64,000 bases of DNA, taken from the NCBI RefSeq assembly GCF_020148005.1, contig NZ_JAGXFD010000001.1, positions 1,074,729 through 1,138,728 on the forward strand, in the 5' to 3' direction. The position numbers were made by a program, and so were the translations under genes. Positions within the stretch are counted from its first letter, which is position 1; every line of letters begins with the position of its first letter. Under the pieces are notes generated by a model. The model made no database searches. It was given only the letters and a program-made list of their open reading frames with translations, and had not been told where the DNA came from. The DNA comes from Modicisalibacter tunisiensis. Lineage in GTDB: Bacteria; Pseudomonadota; Gammaproteobacteria; Pseudomonadales; Halomonadaceae. This document shows, one piece after another, positions 21,475 to 30,255 of the stretch.

Positions 21475-21545
21475 TGTGGGAGGGGGTTCATCCCCGACAG
21501 CGGTGGCCCGGTGGCGGATTCATCGCGACTGCAGTCGCTCCCACA
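21475..21545. repeat. Intergenic palindromic repeat (REP/BIME-like), copy 1
   Basis: Two head-to-head half-units, TGTGGGAGGGGGTTCATCCC and (from the other side) TGTGGGAGCGACTGCAGTCG, flank a GC-rich centre. The same composite recurs at 21584, 35124, 39439 and 44089-44380. Confidence 0.75.
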
Positions 21546-21583
21546 ACGACGGTGGCCATGCTGACCGGCCTGATTGAGGGTCT

Positions 21584-21653
21584 TGTGGGAGGGGATTCAT
21601 CCTCGACAGCGGCGGCCCGGTGGCGGGTTCATCGCGACTGAAGTCGCTCCCAC
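21584..21653. repeat. Intergenic palindromic repeat (REP/BIME-like), copy 2
   Basis: The same composite as the copy at 21475, in the same orientation and about 109 bp further on, forming a direct pair in the cysI/DsrE-like gap. Confidence 0.75.
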
Positions 21654-21730
21654 GGCCAGGCTTCGCATGAACAGCAGGCCGAGAGATCACAACTGGCCAT
21701 GCCACCACCGGCGGGCGCGGTCAGAGGGTG

Positions 21731-22033
21731 TCAGGCGCGAATGTAGGCCCAGCCGTCGGCCTGGCGCTCGGCCAGGAAGACCACCGCGGCCTCGACCTCC
21801 TCGTGACCGGCGGTGTTGTCGAGCCCCTGGGCGGTCAGCGTGTTGCGGCACAGGCGCAGCCAGCGATCGGTGACCGGGTCCGGCTCGGCCAGGGCGGCGG
21901 GAACCGCGGCGCCGTTGGCGACGATCAGCACCTGGGCGTCGTCGCGCGCCTTGACCAGGTTGCGGGCGTTGCGCCGGGCGCGGGCCAGGCCGTCGGCGGT
22001 GGGGGCATGGAGCAGGACGCGAAGCGTACTCAT
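21731..22033 (-). CDS. DsrE-like small sulfur-relay-type protein
   Basis: The 100-residue protein begins MSTLRVLLHAPTADGLARAR and has a DsrE-type alternating strand/helix pattern with VLIVANGAAV (about 35-44) and LRLCRNTLTAQGL (about 60-72), matching the conserved Cys-x-N-T/A-L region of the DsrE/DsrF family. Some of these proteins carry persulfide on that cysteine. It overlaps the ABC ATPase gene by 4 bases (ATGA), so it is the last gene of the sulfonate-type transporter operon. A role in handling sulfur from imported organosulfur compounds is inferred, not shown. Confidence 0.65.
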   Translation of the reverse strand: MSTLRVLLHAPTADGLARARRNARNLVKARDDAQVLIVANGAAVPAALAEPDPVTDRWLRLCRNTLTAQGLDNTAGHEEVEAAVVFLAERQADGWAYIRA

Positions 22034-22830
22034 GACGGGGTCTCCTCGTGGGTGACGGCAACGCCGATATGGCGCTCCAGGCGCTGCACGTGGTCTCGGA
22101 AGCCGGCCTGGGCGCGACGCTGGTCGAGCGGCAGGTCGATGGTGACGATGTCGCGGACCCCGGCCGGGGTGTGCTCGTCGGGTCGGGCCAGGACCACGAC
22201 GCGGTCGGCGAGCAGCACGGCTTCCTCGATGTCGTGGGTGACGAAGACGATCGCCGCGTCGCTGCGCCGGCGCAGCTCGGCGAGCTCGCCCTGCAGGCGC
22301 TGGCGGGTCAGGGCGTCGAGGGCCGAGAACGGCTCGTCCATGAACAGCACCCGCGGCTTCACCGCCAGCGCGCGGGCGATGCCCACGCGCTGCTGCTGGC
22401 CGCCGGAAAGGGTGCGCGGCCAGCGCTCGGCCAGCGGCGCCAGGCCGACCAGTTCCAGCGGCGCCATGGCCCGGGCGCGGCGTTCGGCCCGCGACAGGCC
22501 GAGCCCCTCGAGGCCCAGTTCGACGTTGGCGCGCACCCGCCGCCAGGGGAACAGCCGCGGCGCCTGGAAGACCATCGACCAGGCGCGGCTCGCCGGCTCG
22601 CCGGCGGCGGAGAGGTGCACCTCGCCGTGCTGCGGCGTGAGCAGGCCGGCCAGGGCGCGCAGCAGGGTCGACTTGCCGACGCCCGAGGCGCCGACCACGG
22701 CGACGAACTCGCGCGGGGCCACGTCCAGGTCGACGCCGTCGAGCACCACGTCGCCGGCGAAGCCCAGGCGCACGCCGCGCGCCGAGAGCACCGCGTCGGC
22801 GGCGGGGCTCGGGGATGTCAGTTCTGCCAC
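22030..22830 (-). CDS. ABC transporter ATPase, sulfonate/taurine/nitrate type
   Basis: The 266-residue ATPase has Walker A GASGVGKST (about 51-59), a Q-loop in FQAPRLFPWRR, signature [15 protein letters not shown] and Walker B VLFMDEPFSALD, the set seen in SsuB/TauB ATPases. The start is a GTG at 22830 with GGAGGG upstream; it overlaps the permease gene by 13 bases. It energises import across the inner membrane with the permease and binding protein next to it. The operon order is binding protein, permease, ATPase, DsrE-like. The substrate is not certain; an alkanesulfonate or taurine is the likely class. Confidence 0.88.
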   Translation of the reverse strand: MAELTSPSPAADAVLSARGVRLGFAGDVVLDGVDLDVAPREFVAVVGASGVGKSTLLRALAGLLTPQHGEVHLSAAGEPASRAWSMVFQAPRLFPWRRVRANVELGLEGLGLSRAERRARAMAPLELVGLAPLAERWPRTLSGGQQQRVGIARALAVKPRVLFMDEPFSALDALTRQRLQGELAELRRRSDAAIVFVTHDIEEAVLLADRVVVLARPDEHTPAGVRDIVTIDLPLDQRRAQAGFRDHVQRLERHIGVAVTHEETPS

Positions 22831-23579
22831 CGCAGGGCCCTCCGCTGGATGCTCATGAACAGGAAATCGAACAGCGCATAGAGCGCGGCGATGGTCAGCA
22901 TGTAGACCACCACCACGTCGGTGGCGAGCAGCCCCGAGGCCTCCATCATGCGCTGGCCGATGCCGGGGATGCCGAACAGCTCGGCGGCGACCACCGTCAT
23001 CCAGCCCTGGCCGAGCCCGGCGCGCAGCCCGCCGAGGATGCCCGGTGCTGCCGCCGGCAGGCTGATCTTGGCCAGCCGCGCGGTGAAGCGGCCCTGGCCG
23101 AAGGCCTGGGCGACCTCGTAGTAGCCGTCGTCGACGGCACGCACCGCACTGTAGCTGGTGAAGTAATTGATCCAGAACACGCCGATGCTGATGATGAACG
23201 CCGCGGCGGTCTCGGTGACGCCGAACCAGATGATCGCGAAGGGGATCCAGGCCAGCGGCGGGATCGGGCGCAGCAGCCGCGCCAGCCAGCTCTGGGCGGC
23301 GTCGAAGGTGGGCACCAGCGCCGCGGCGACCCCCACCGCGATGCCCAGTACCGAGCCGATCGCCAGCCCCACGCTGTAGTGCGACAGGCTCGCCAGCACC
23401 ACCTCGAGCCAGATGCCGTCGTGGATCTCGGCCCACAGCACGGCGGGGATCGACGACGGCAGCGGGACCAGGTTGCCCGGCAGCCAGCCCAGCCGCAGGG
23501 CGAGTTCCCACAGCGCTACCAGGCCGACGAGGCTGGCGGCGCTGATCAGGGTGCGTCGGTGGCGCGCCAGGCGCTTCAT
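22818..23579 (-). CDS. ABC transporter permease, SsuC/TauC type
   Basis: The 253-residue inner-membrane protein has six hydrophobic segments and the BPD-type EAA loop (EVAQAFGQGRFTARLAKISL then PAAAPGILGGLRAGLGQGW). The LRPIPPLAWIPFAIIWFG segment is typical of the nitrate/sulfonate/taurine permease group. Its start overlaps the end of the binding-protein gene by 4 bases, and its end overlaps the ATPase gene, so the three are tightly coupled. It forms the membrane channel of the importer. Confidence 0.88.
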   Translation of the reverse strand: MKRLARHRRTLISAASLVGLVALWELALRLGWLPGNLVPLPSSIPAVLWAEIHDGIWLEVVLASLSHYSVGLAIGSVLGIAVGVAAALVPTFDAAQSWLARLLRPIPPLAWIPFAIIWFGVTETAAAFIISIGVFWINYFTSYSAVRAVDDGYYEVAQAFGQGRFTARLAKISLPAAAPGILGGLRAGLGQGWMTVVAAELFGIPGIGQRMMEASGLLATDVVVVYMLTIAALYALFDFLFMSIQRRALRWQN

Positions 23580-24613
23580 GGCGTCTCGCTCTCCCCGGCC
23601 CCGGCCGTCACGGCGTCATAGATCGAGGTGTCGAACAGGGCGTCGACGTCCACCGGCTTCTTCAGGGTGCCGATATGCTTCTGGAAGTCGGCCATGGTGC
23701 GGGTGGCGTCGATGATGGCGTGCGGGTCGGCCAGGTAGTTGGACGACGGCGAGGCCAGCGCGGTCTTGACGGTGTCCTCGCTGATCAGCCGCTTGCCGAC
23801 GAAGTCGCGCACATAGGGCGCGGCCTGGTCGGGATGTTCCTGGAGCATTTGGGTGGCGCGCACGTGCAGGGCGACCAGCTTCCTGATGGCCTCGGGATGT
23901 TCCTTCATCGCCGCTTCACGCACCGCCAGTACCGCGCCGGGCTGGTTGGGCAGCATGTCGCTGCCGCGGGCGACGACCTTGGCATCGGGGTCGCGGCCCT
24001 GGACGACGCTCAAGATCGGCTCGAGGGTCGAGGCGGCATCCACCGCGCCGGCGAGCAGCGACTGCTGGACCCGCGAGGCGCCCATGGTGACGATGTCGAC
24101 CGCGTCGGGATCGACGCCGACCTGTTCCTGCAGCCAGTAGCGCAGCACGGTGTAGGGCACCGAGCCGCTGGGGAAGGTGGCGATCTTGGGCTTGCGGTCG
24201 TGCTCCTCGGTGAAGCGGGCGATGGCGGTCGCCGCGTCGTTGCCGTCGAAGGCGTCGGCGAAGTCGCCGCGGGCGATCAGGCCGATCTGCTCCTGGATGC
24301 TGGACGCCACCACCTTGAGCGGCACGCCGTTGGCACGCGCGACCATCGCCGGACCGATGCCGAAATTCATCACGTCGAGCTTGCCCGAGGCCAGCGCCTG
24401 GACCATCGCCGGGCCGCTGGAGAAGCGCGTCAGCTTGAGGTCGAGCCCGGCCTCGTCGGTCCAGCCGGCGCCCTCCATCACGAACAGCTGGGCCACCGGC
24501 AGGATCGGCATGTAGCCGACCTCGAGGGTGGTCCTGTCATCCTGGGCGAGGGCGGCACTCGGCAGCAGGGCGGTCAGCGCGAGCGCGCCGACCCACTGGA
24601 ACAGTCGTCGCAT
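23576..24613 (-). CDS. ABC transporter substrate-binding protein, SsuA/TauA-like
   Basis: The 345-residue periplasmic protein has a signal peptide (about 1-23, cleavage after ALA in SAALAQDD) and an NMT1/SsuA-like fold: GYMPILPVAQLFVMEG (about 33-48), SGPAMVQALASGKLDVMNFG (about 66-85) and PKIATFPSGSVPYTVLRYWL. The family binds sulfonates, taurine or nitrate; the ligand cannot be read from the sequence. It is the first gene of the operon. A perfect GGAATA-N4-TATTCC dyad lies about 90 bp upstream. It is a leading candidate for organosulfur import because of the DsrE-like gene in the operon. Confidence 0.85.
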   Translation of the reverse strand: MRRLFQWVGALALTALLPSAALAQDDRTTLEVGYMPILPVAQLFVMEGAGWTDEAGLDLKLTRFSSGPAMVQALASGKLDVMNFGIGPAMVARANGVPLKVVASSIQEQIGLIARGDFADAFDGNDAATAIARFTEEHDRKPKIATFPSGSVPYTVLRYWLQEQVGVDPDAVDIVTMGASRVQQSLLAGAVDAASTLEPILSVVQGRDPDAKVVARGSDMLPNQPGAVLAVREAAMKEHPEAIRKLVALHVRATQMLQEHPDQAAPYVRDFVGKRLISEDTVKTALASPSSNYLADPHAIIDATRTMADFQKHIGTLKKPVDVDALFDTSIYDAVTAGAGESETP

Positions 24614-24646
24614 GGGGATCTCCGGGCGGTTGTTGTCAGGCCCGAA

Positions 24647-24710
24647 ACTATAGCGACTCGCCGCCCGCGAAGAAATTTCTGCCTCTATGATCTTGGAATA
24701 ACCATATTCC
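24647..24710 (-). promoter_or_regulatory. Promoter and CysB/LysR-like operator of the sulfonate-type ABC operon
   Basis: On the minus strand, GGAATATGGTTATTCC (24695-24710) is a perfect 6-4-6 dyad, and TATAGT at 24652-24647 is a good -10 box. The dyad centre is about 62 bp upstream of the predicted start, the position usual for LysR-type activators such as CysB or Cbl. A second palindrome, AGAAATTTCT, lies at 24671-24680, between them. Which regulator binds is inferred. Confidence 0.5.
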
Positions 24711-24750
24711 CCGTTGTTGCGGCGAGGCCGGGGAGCGCCGTCGTGGCCGC

Positions 24751-26640
24751 TCAGCCGCCGTCGCTTTCACTGTCGCTGTCGCTGTCGTCGGGCCCGGGGG
24801 CGGGCGTTTGCGCCGCGTCCGGCTTCCCGCTCGCCAGGGCCTCGATACGATCGCGATACTGGCGGTAGGCATCGCTGTCGCTCGCGGTCCCGTTCAGGTT
24901 GTGAAACAGGTCGGTCAGGCGGGTGAAGGTCGCGCGGATGGCCGCCTTGTCGGCGAAGGGGCCGCGCATCGCCACCACGTGGTCGAGCAGCTCGAGCATC
25001 GCCTTCTGGCGCGCCAGCGGCGTCGAGACGTCGACCGGGTCGAAGGCGTCCTGCTGCAGGTAGACGCGATCGACCAGCGTCGCCTGCTGCTGGGTCAGGA
25101 AGTCCGCGTCGCTGATGCCCTCCTCGCCGGTGACCTGCATCATGCGCTGGATGTCGTCGCCGTCGCGCAGCAGCTGCTGCAGGCGCTCGACGCGGTGCCG
25201 CCAGTCGCCGCCCATCTCGCGGCGGAACCAGGGGTCGAGCTGATCCCGGTAGCGCGACCAGGAGATCAGCGGGTCGACCGCCGGGTAGAAGCGTCGGTAG
25301 GCGCGGTCGTAGCTCAGTCCCAGGAAGGTCTTGACGGTGTTCAGGGTGCCCTGGGTGACCGGCTCCTCGAAGTTGCCCCCGGCCGGCGAGACGGTGCCGA
25401 TCAGCGTCAGGCTGCCGGTGTCGCCGGCCGGCGTCCGGACCACCCCGGCGCGCTCATAGAGCTGGCGGATCGATGACTCCAGGTAGGCCGGAAAGGCCTC
25501 TTCGCCGGGAATCTCCTCGAGCCGCCCGGAGGTCTCGCGCATCGCCTGCGCCCAGCGCGAGGTGGAGTCGGCGATCAGCAGCACGTCGTAGCCCATCTGG
25601 CGGTAGTACTCGCCGAGGGTGATGCCGGTGTGGATCGACGCCTCGCGGGCGGCCACCGGCATCGAGGAGGTGTTGCAGATGATGATCGTGCGGTCCATCA
25701 GGGTGCCGCCGGTGCGCGGATCGGCGAGCTGGGGGAACTCGTTGATCGTCTCGACCACCTCGCCGGCCCGCTCGCCGCAGGCGACGACGATCACGATGTC
25801 GACGTCGGAGTAGCGCGAGATCAGGTTCTGCAGCACCGTCTTGCCGGCGCCGAACGGCCCGGGGATGCAGGCGGTGCCGCCCTTGGCGATCGGGAAGAAG
25901 GTGTCGATCAGGCGCAGGCTGGTGGTCAGCGGGGTGTCCGGATAGGTGCGCTGCGTGCGGCCGCCGGCCTGCAGGGTCGCGGTCAGCGGCCGGCGCACCG
26001 GCCAGCGCTGGGCCAGCGTCACCGGGTGCTCCCGCCCGTTCTCGTCGCGCAGCCGGGCGATCACCGCGTCGAGATTGACGCTGCCGGCCTGGACCCAGGA
26101 CACCGTGAAGCGGCCTGCCCAGCCGAAGGGCACGAAGATGCGGTGGGCGAAGCGCCCTTCCTGGACGCTGCCCAGCCCATCGCCGGCGACCACCCGGTCG
26201 CCGCTGCGCACCGTCGCCTCGAACGACCAGCGCTGCTGGCGGTCCAGCGCCGGCACGTCGAGACCGCGCTGCAGGAAGCGCCCGCCGATCGCCTCGAGCC
26301 GCGGCAGCGGGTTCTGCAGGCCGTCGTAGACCTGCCCGAGCAGCCCCGGGCCGAGCGTCACCGCCAGCTGCTCGCCGCTCTGGATCACCGGGTCGCCGAT
26401 GCCGACCCCGGCGGTGTCCTCGTAGACCTGGGCGTCGGCGTCGGCACCGCGCACCCGCAGCACCTCGGCCTCGAGATGGGTGCGCTCCATGCCCGGGTCG
26501 GGCGGCAGGCACAGGTGCACCACCTCGTTCTTGATCCAGCGGCCGGCCTCGGGGTCGTCGAGCCGCAGGGTGACCACGTCGTCGTTGATGGCGATCACGT
26601 GGGCGGTGGCGTCCGGGGTGTCGGGGGTGGTGGCGGTCAT
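24751..26640 (-). CDS. ntpA: V-type ATPase catalytic subunit A
   Basis: Subunit A is the nucleotide-hydrolysing subunit of the soluble V1 head. The 629-residue protein has the N-terminal barrel, the A-specific non-homologous insert (about 145-220) and the P-loop GPFGAGKT at 261-268, with [11 protein letters not shown] and [15 protein letters not shown] further on. The C-terminal tail is a short acidic Asp-Ser repeat, which is unusual. The start overlaps the previous gene by 4 bases (ATGA at 26640). It is the last gene of the operon, whereas in spirochaetes and chlamydiae it precedes B. Family is certain; ion is discussed under subunit K. Confidence 0.96.
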   Translation of the reverse strand: MTATTPDTPDATAHVIAINDDVVTLRLDDPEAGRWIKNEVVHLCLPPDPGMERTHLEAEVLRVRGADADAQVYEDTAGVGIGDPVIQSGEQLAVTLGPGLLGQVYDGLQNPLPRLEAIGGRFLQRGLDVPALDRQQRWSFEATVRSGDRVVAGDGLGSVQEGRFAHRIFVPFGWAGRFTVSWVQAGSVNLDAVIARLRDENGREHPVTLAQRWPVRRPLTATLQAGGRTQRTYPDTPLTTSLRLIDTFFPIAKGGTACIPGPFGAGKTVLQNLISRYSDVDIVIVVACGERAGEVVETINEFPQLADPRTGGTLMDRTIIICNTSSMPVAAREASIHTGITLGEYYRQMGYDVLLIADSTSRWAQAMRETSGRLEEIPGEEAFPAYLESSIRQLYERAGVVRTPAGDTGSLTLIGTVSPAGGNFEEPVTQGTLNTVKTFLGLSYDRAYRRFYPAVDPLISWSRYRDQLDPWFRREMGGDWRHRVERLQQLLRDGDDIQRMMQVTGEEGISDADFLTQQQATLVDRVYLQQDAFDPVDVSTPLARQKAMLELLDHVVAMRGPFADKAAIRATFTRLTDLFHNLNGTASDSDAYRQYRDRIEALASGKPDAAQTPAPGPDDSDSDSESDGG

Positions 26641-27323
26641 GAGTCGGCCTCGAGGGATGCGTCCAGATCGGGGATGGCGTCGAGCAGCGCCCGGAAGCGT
26701 TCGGCGGCCTGCTGCGCGTCGCGCTGGCAGCCGCGCTCGACCAGCGACCAGCGCAGCAGGTAGTGGACCACCGCCGCGAGCCCGTAGGGCGGCTCGGGGC
26801 GCCGGCGGTCGAGATACTGCCAGGCCAGCTCGAGCAGCGCCTGCTCGGTCGCCGCGGCGTCGCCGGCCTGGATCAGCGGCGCCAGGGTCTCCAGCCAGGG
26901 ATGGTGGCGGGCCAGGGCGAAGGTCGGGTGCGTCCAGTGCTCGCGCAGCGCGCGCCCCACTCGCGGCGCCTCGCCGAGCACGCCGGGATCGGCCTGGCCG
27001 TCGCGGCGGGCGCGCAGGGCGGCGGTCAGCACCTTCACGCTCAGCCACCAGTGCAGCCACTCGCGCAGCGGCGGCGAGTCGAGCTCGGCGAGCAGCCGGG
27101 CGGCGTCGCGCAGCAGCGCGTCGGCGTCCGGCGGCGGATCGGCATGCGGCGGCCGGACCAGCGCCTCGATGCGCGCGACCCGGGCCCGGTCGTCGGACGC
27201 CAGCATGTCCAGGCGCTGCTCGAGGTGCACCCGCGAGATCGGCGGGCGCTCCCAGTGGAAGGGGCGGCGCAGCGCCGGCAGGGCGCACAGCAGAGTGACG
27301 TAGCGGTAGGCGTCGGCGGCCAC
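26637..27323 (-). CDS. V-type ATPase operon protein X (DUF2764-like, possible stalk subunit)
   Basis: The 228-residue helical protein has no catalytic motif. It begins ADAYRYVTLLCALPALRRPF and has conserved-looking ERPPISRVHLEQRLDML (about 25-41) and LREWLHWWLSVKVLTAALRA (about 85-104). It sits between subunit E and A, the place taken by DUF2764 genes in chlamydial and spirochaete-type V-ATPase operons, so it may be the counterpart of the C/d-type connector. That role is inferred from position and helical make-up; sequence similarity alone does not settle it. Confidence 0.6.
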   Translation of the reverse strand: MAADAYRYVTLLCALPALRRPFHWERPPISRVHLEQRLDMLASDDRARVARIEALVRPPHADPPPDADALLRDAARLLAELDSPPLREWLHWWLSVKVLTAALRARRDGQADPGVLGEAPRVGRALREHWTHPTFALARHHPWLETLAPLIQAGDAAATEQALLELAWQYLDRRRPEPPYGLAAVVHYLLRWSLVERGCQRDAQQAAERFRALLDAIPDLDASLEADS

Positions 27324-27336
27324 GGCAGGCTCCCGG

Positions 27337-28011
27337 TCAGGCGATCACGCCCTCGAGCAGCGCCCGGAAGCGCGGCTGGAGGTGGCGCAGCAGCAGCCCG
27401 GCGATCGCCCGGTCGCTGAGATCGACATGGATGCGGCCGTCGTCGAGCACGAAGCGTACCCCGGCCTCGACGGTGTCGTCGCCCTTGAGGACGATGCCGC
27501 GCTCGAGCATCTCGCGGGCGACCCGGGCGAGCAGCGCCGGCAGCGCGCCCTCGTGCAGGGCCTCGGGGTTCTCGCGCAGCTCGTCGATGCCCACCACCCG
27601 CGAGGGCAGCAGCGCCTCGCCCCGGGCGTCCTCGGGCAGCGGCGCGCGGCGTGCCGCCTCCTGGATCAGCCGGGCGAGCAGCGCCGGGTCGTCGAGGGTG
27701 TCGTGGACCAGCGTCTCCAGCTCGCCGGCGAACTGCTGGCTGAAGGTGTCGCGGGCGGTCAGGCACAGGTCGCGATAGGCCAGGGTCAAGGCCTGGCGGC
27801 CGGCCTCGCGCAGCCGCGCGGCCTCTTCTTCGGCCTCGCGGGTCAGCCGCGCGGCCTCCTCGCGGGCCTGGTCGACCAGCCAGGCGGCGCGCTGCTCGGC
27901 CTCCTCGACCAGCTTGGTGGCTTCCTGCCGGCCTGCCTCGACGCCCTGCTCGCGCAGGGTGTCGAGCAGGGCCTGGATGCCGTGGCTGTCGGGCTGTGAC
28001 GGTGTGCTCAT
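27337..28011 (-). CDS. ntpE: V-type ATPase subunit E (peripheral stalk)
   Basis: The 224-residue protein has a long charged coiled coil at about 15-75 (GRQEATKLVEEAEQRAAWLV and following) and a globular C-terminal half ending LLLRHLQPRFRALLEGVIA, the layout of V/A-ATPase subunit E, which forms the outer stalk that holds the head still. The partner stalk subunit G/H is not found in the cluster. It starts 10 bases after the stop of subunit K. Confidence 0.85.
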   Translation of the reverse strand: MSTPSQPDSHGIQALLDTLREQGVEAGRQEATKLVEEAEQRAAWLVDQAREEAARLTREAEEEAARLREAGRQALTLAYRDLCLTARDTFSQQFAGELETLVHDTLDDPALLARLIQEAARRAPLPEDARGEALLPSRVVGIDELRENPEALHEGALPALLARVAREMLERGIVLKGDDTVEAGVRFVLDDGRIHVDLSDRAIAGLLLRHLQPRFRALLEGVIA

Positions 28012-28021
28012 GTCGCGCTCC

Positions 28022-28468
28022 TCACTGCGGCAGGGCGCCGCTCAGCACCAGGGCGAAGACGAAGGTGAATACCGCGAAGCCCTCGACGATCGCCGCCGGG
28101 GCCAGCGACAGGCCGAACACCTCGGGCTTGTTCTTGACGGTGTCGATGGCGCTGACCAGCGAGCGCCCCTGGTAGACGCCGTTGAACAGCAGCGCCACGC
28201 CCGACAGCACCCCGATCGCCGCCAGGCCCGGGGCGTTGGTCAGGGTCACGCCGCGATTGAGCGAGAACATGATGACGATGCCCAGGATCGCCTGGGTCGA
28301 GGGCATCGCCGCCAGGCCGATGTACTTGCCGTAGCCGCTCTCGACGTCGAGCATCGCCCCCGCCGCCGCCTGGCCTGCCAGGGTGCAGCCGATCGAGCTG
28401 CCGATGGTGCCCAGCGCCACCGGGGCATAGATGCCGAGCCAGCCGAGCACCAGTATCACTTGATCCAC
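28022..28468 (-). CDS. ntpK: V-type ATPase membrane rotor subunit K (c-type proteolipid)
   Basis: The 148-residue proteolipid has two hairpins (four helices), the eukaryote-like duplicated form. The start is a GTG at 28468 with GGAGG seven bases upstream. The second hairpin carries the ion-binding Glu129 (APAAIVEGFAVFTF); the first carries Gln59 instead. Thr58, Gln59, Gln100 and Glu129 line up with Thr64, Gln65, Gln110 and Glu139, the sodium ligands of Enterococcus hirae NtpK. The fifth ligand there is a main-chain oxygen of Leu61, here Met55. A sodium-pumping enzyme is therefore predicted. The ring would carry one charge per four helices. Confidence 0.93.
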   Translation of the reverse strand: MDQVILVLGWLGIYAPVALGTIGSSIGCTLAGQAAAGAMLDVESGYGKYIGLAAMPSTQAILGIVIMFSLNRGVTLTNAPGLAAIGVLSGVALLFNGVYQGRSLVSAIDTVKNKPEVFGLSLAPAAIVEGFAVFTFVFALVLSGALPQ

Positions 28469-30255
28469 GTCGATTCCTCCTTGTTGGCGAATGCCTGATA
28501 GGGGCGCCCTTCGCCCTTGATGCCCCAGCGCAGGAACTCGATGAGATTCAGGCGCAGGCCGTGGACGACCCCGCCCATCAGTGCCAGCGCGAAGTTGAGG
28601 GCATGGCCGAGCAGCAGCACCACCAGGAACAGCAGCGGGCCGGCGCCGGCCGCGGCGTGGCCCGCGTCGACGGCGAGCTGATTGAAGGTGACCGCCAGCG
28701 AGGCGCTCGACAGCCCCAGGGCGAACAGGCGCATGTAGCTGAGCGCGTTGCCGAAGGCCTGCGACAGCCCGCCCAGCGAGATCAGGCCGCCGACCAGGCG
28801 CTGGGCGGCGTGGCGCCAGCCGTCGAACGGCGTCGCCCGCGAGAACAGCAGCACCAGCAGGGCGCCGCCGGCCATCAGTGCCAGCCAGGGCAGTCGCGGC
28901 GTCGGCAGCGCGCCCTGGGTGACCCGCCACAGGGCGAAGCCGCCGCCCAGCAGCAGGATCCAGCCGAGGTTGCCCAGTGCCAGCCGCCGCGGCCGGGCGT
29001 ACCAGGCGGCCAGCGCGTTGGCGGCGATCAGGTGCAGCACGCCGATGGCGATCGACAGCGTCATCATGGCGCCGAAGTCGTCGATCGACAGCCACTGCAG
29101 GGCGGCGAGCGGCGTGCCCGGCGGCGGGGCGAGGCCGAAGTAGCTGCCCAGCAGGATGCCGTAGAGCAGCGCGCCGCCGCTCATCGCCAGGCCCATGCTG
29201 CCCAGGCGGCGGCCGATGACGCTGCGCTTCCAGCGCCGCCGGGCCAGCCATACCAGGGCGCCGAAGGCCAGTGCGTAGCCGGCGTCGGCGAGGATGATGG
29301 CGAAGAACAGCACGAACGACACGTAGACCATCGCCGAGGGGTCGGCGCTGCGATAGCCGGGCAGCTGGAAGAACTTCACCGCCTCCTCGCCGCCGGCCAG
29401 CCACTCGGGGTTGTCGAGCAGCACCGGCGGTTCCTCGTCGGGGCGCGGCGGGCGTTCGTGCAGCGCCACATCGCCGTCGCGGCACAGCGTCTTCAGCGTC
29501 GCCATCGCGCGGCGCGGCACCCAGGCGTCGAGCACGAACAGCTGTGCGTCGTCGTCGCCCTCGCGCATCACCCGGCCCAGCGCGGCGTCGTCGGCGGCGC
29601 GGGCCAGCCGGTCGGCGAGGCTGGCGATCCAGCGGGTCAGCACGTAGCGCTCGGCATCGAGTTCCTCGAGCTCGCCGTGGGCGGCCTGCTCGAGGGCGCG
29701 GATATCGGTCAGCGAGCGGCCGCCGGTGTGCGAGCGGGCGAACGGCACCTGCTCGGGCGTCGGCTCGTCGGCGGCGATCACCGCCAGGTAGAGGTTGCGG
29801 TGGTCGCGGTTGACGATCGCCCAGGGCAGTTCGATGGCATCGATCGCCTCGCGGCGGCCGAGCGGTACCAGGTAGAGCCACAGGCGGCGGCCGCCGAGCT
29901 CCTCGAGCGGCGGGAAGCGGAATTCGCCCCAGGGGGCCAGGGCGCGGCGATGGCGGCGCAGCAGCGTCAGGCGGTCGACGACATCCTCGCGGCGGCGGCG
30001 GTTGGTGTGAATGGTCTCGAGCAGCGCCGCCAGCTCGGGCATCTCGCCGGGTCGCTGCAGGCGGCGGCGCAGCGGGCTGTCGAGCAGGTAGTCGAGGGCC
30101 GCGCGCAGCTCGAGGTGCTCGCGACGGTCCTCCTCGACCGCCGCGCCGCGCATGATCACGTGGGCGACGCCCAGCGCCTGCAGGCGACGCAGGATCTCGC
30201 GCTTGCGCTCGGCCAGGCCGATCAGGGTCACCCGCTGCATGGGGGCGATGCTCAT
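28456..30255 (-). CDS. ntpI: V-type ATPase membrane subunit I (a-type)
   Basis: Subunit I carries the half-channels that move ions against the K ring. The 599-residue protein has a soluble N-terminal half (to about 325) and about seven to eight membrane segments after it, starting at MVYVSFVLFFAIILADAGYA. The conserved arginine region is in NALSYMRLFALGLSSASLAV (about 520-539). It overlaps the D gene by 4 bases and the K gene by 13 bases. The length is somewhat short of the 650-residue archaeal type but similar to bacterial forms. Confidence 0.93.
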   Translation of the reverse strand: MSIAPMQRVTLIGLAERKREILRRLQALGVAHVIMRGAAVEEDRREHLELRAALDYLLDSPLRRRLQRPGEMPELAALLETIHTNRRRREDVVDRLTLLRRHRRALAPWGEFRFPPLEELGGRRLWLYLVPLGRREAIDAIELPWAIVNRDHRNLYLAVIAADEPTPEQVPFARSHTGGRSLTDIRALEQAAHGELEELDAERYVLTRWIASLADRLARAADDAALGRVMREGDDDAQLFVLDAWVPRRAMATLKTLCRDGDVALHERPPRPDEEPPVLLDNPEWLAGGEEAVKFFQLPGYRSADPSAMVYVSFVLFFAIILADAGYALAFGALVWLARRRWKRSVIGRRLGSMGLAMSGGALLYGILLGSYFGLAPPPGTPLAALQWLSIDDFGAMMTLSIAIGVLHLIAANALAAWYARPRRLALGNLGWILLLGGGFALWRVTQGALPTPRLPWLALMAGGALLVLLFSRATPFDGWRHAAQRLVGGLISLGGLSQAFGNALSYMRLFALGLSSASLAVTFNQLAVDAGHAAAGAGPLLFLVVLLLGHALNFALALMGGVVHGLRLNLIEFLRWGIKGEGRPYQAFANKEESTWIK

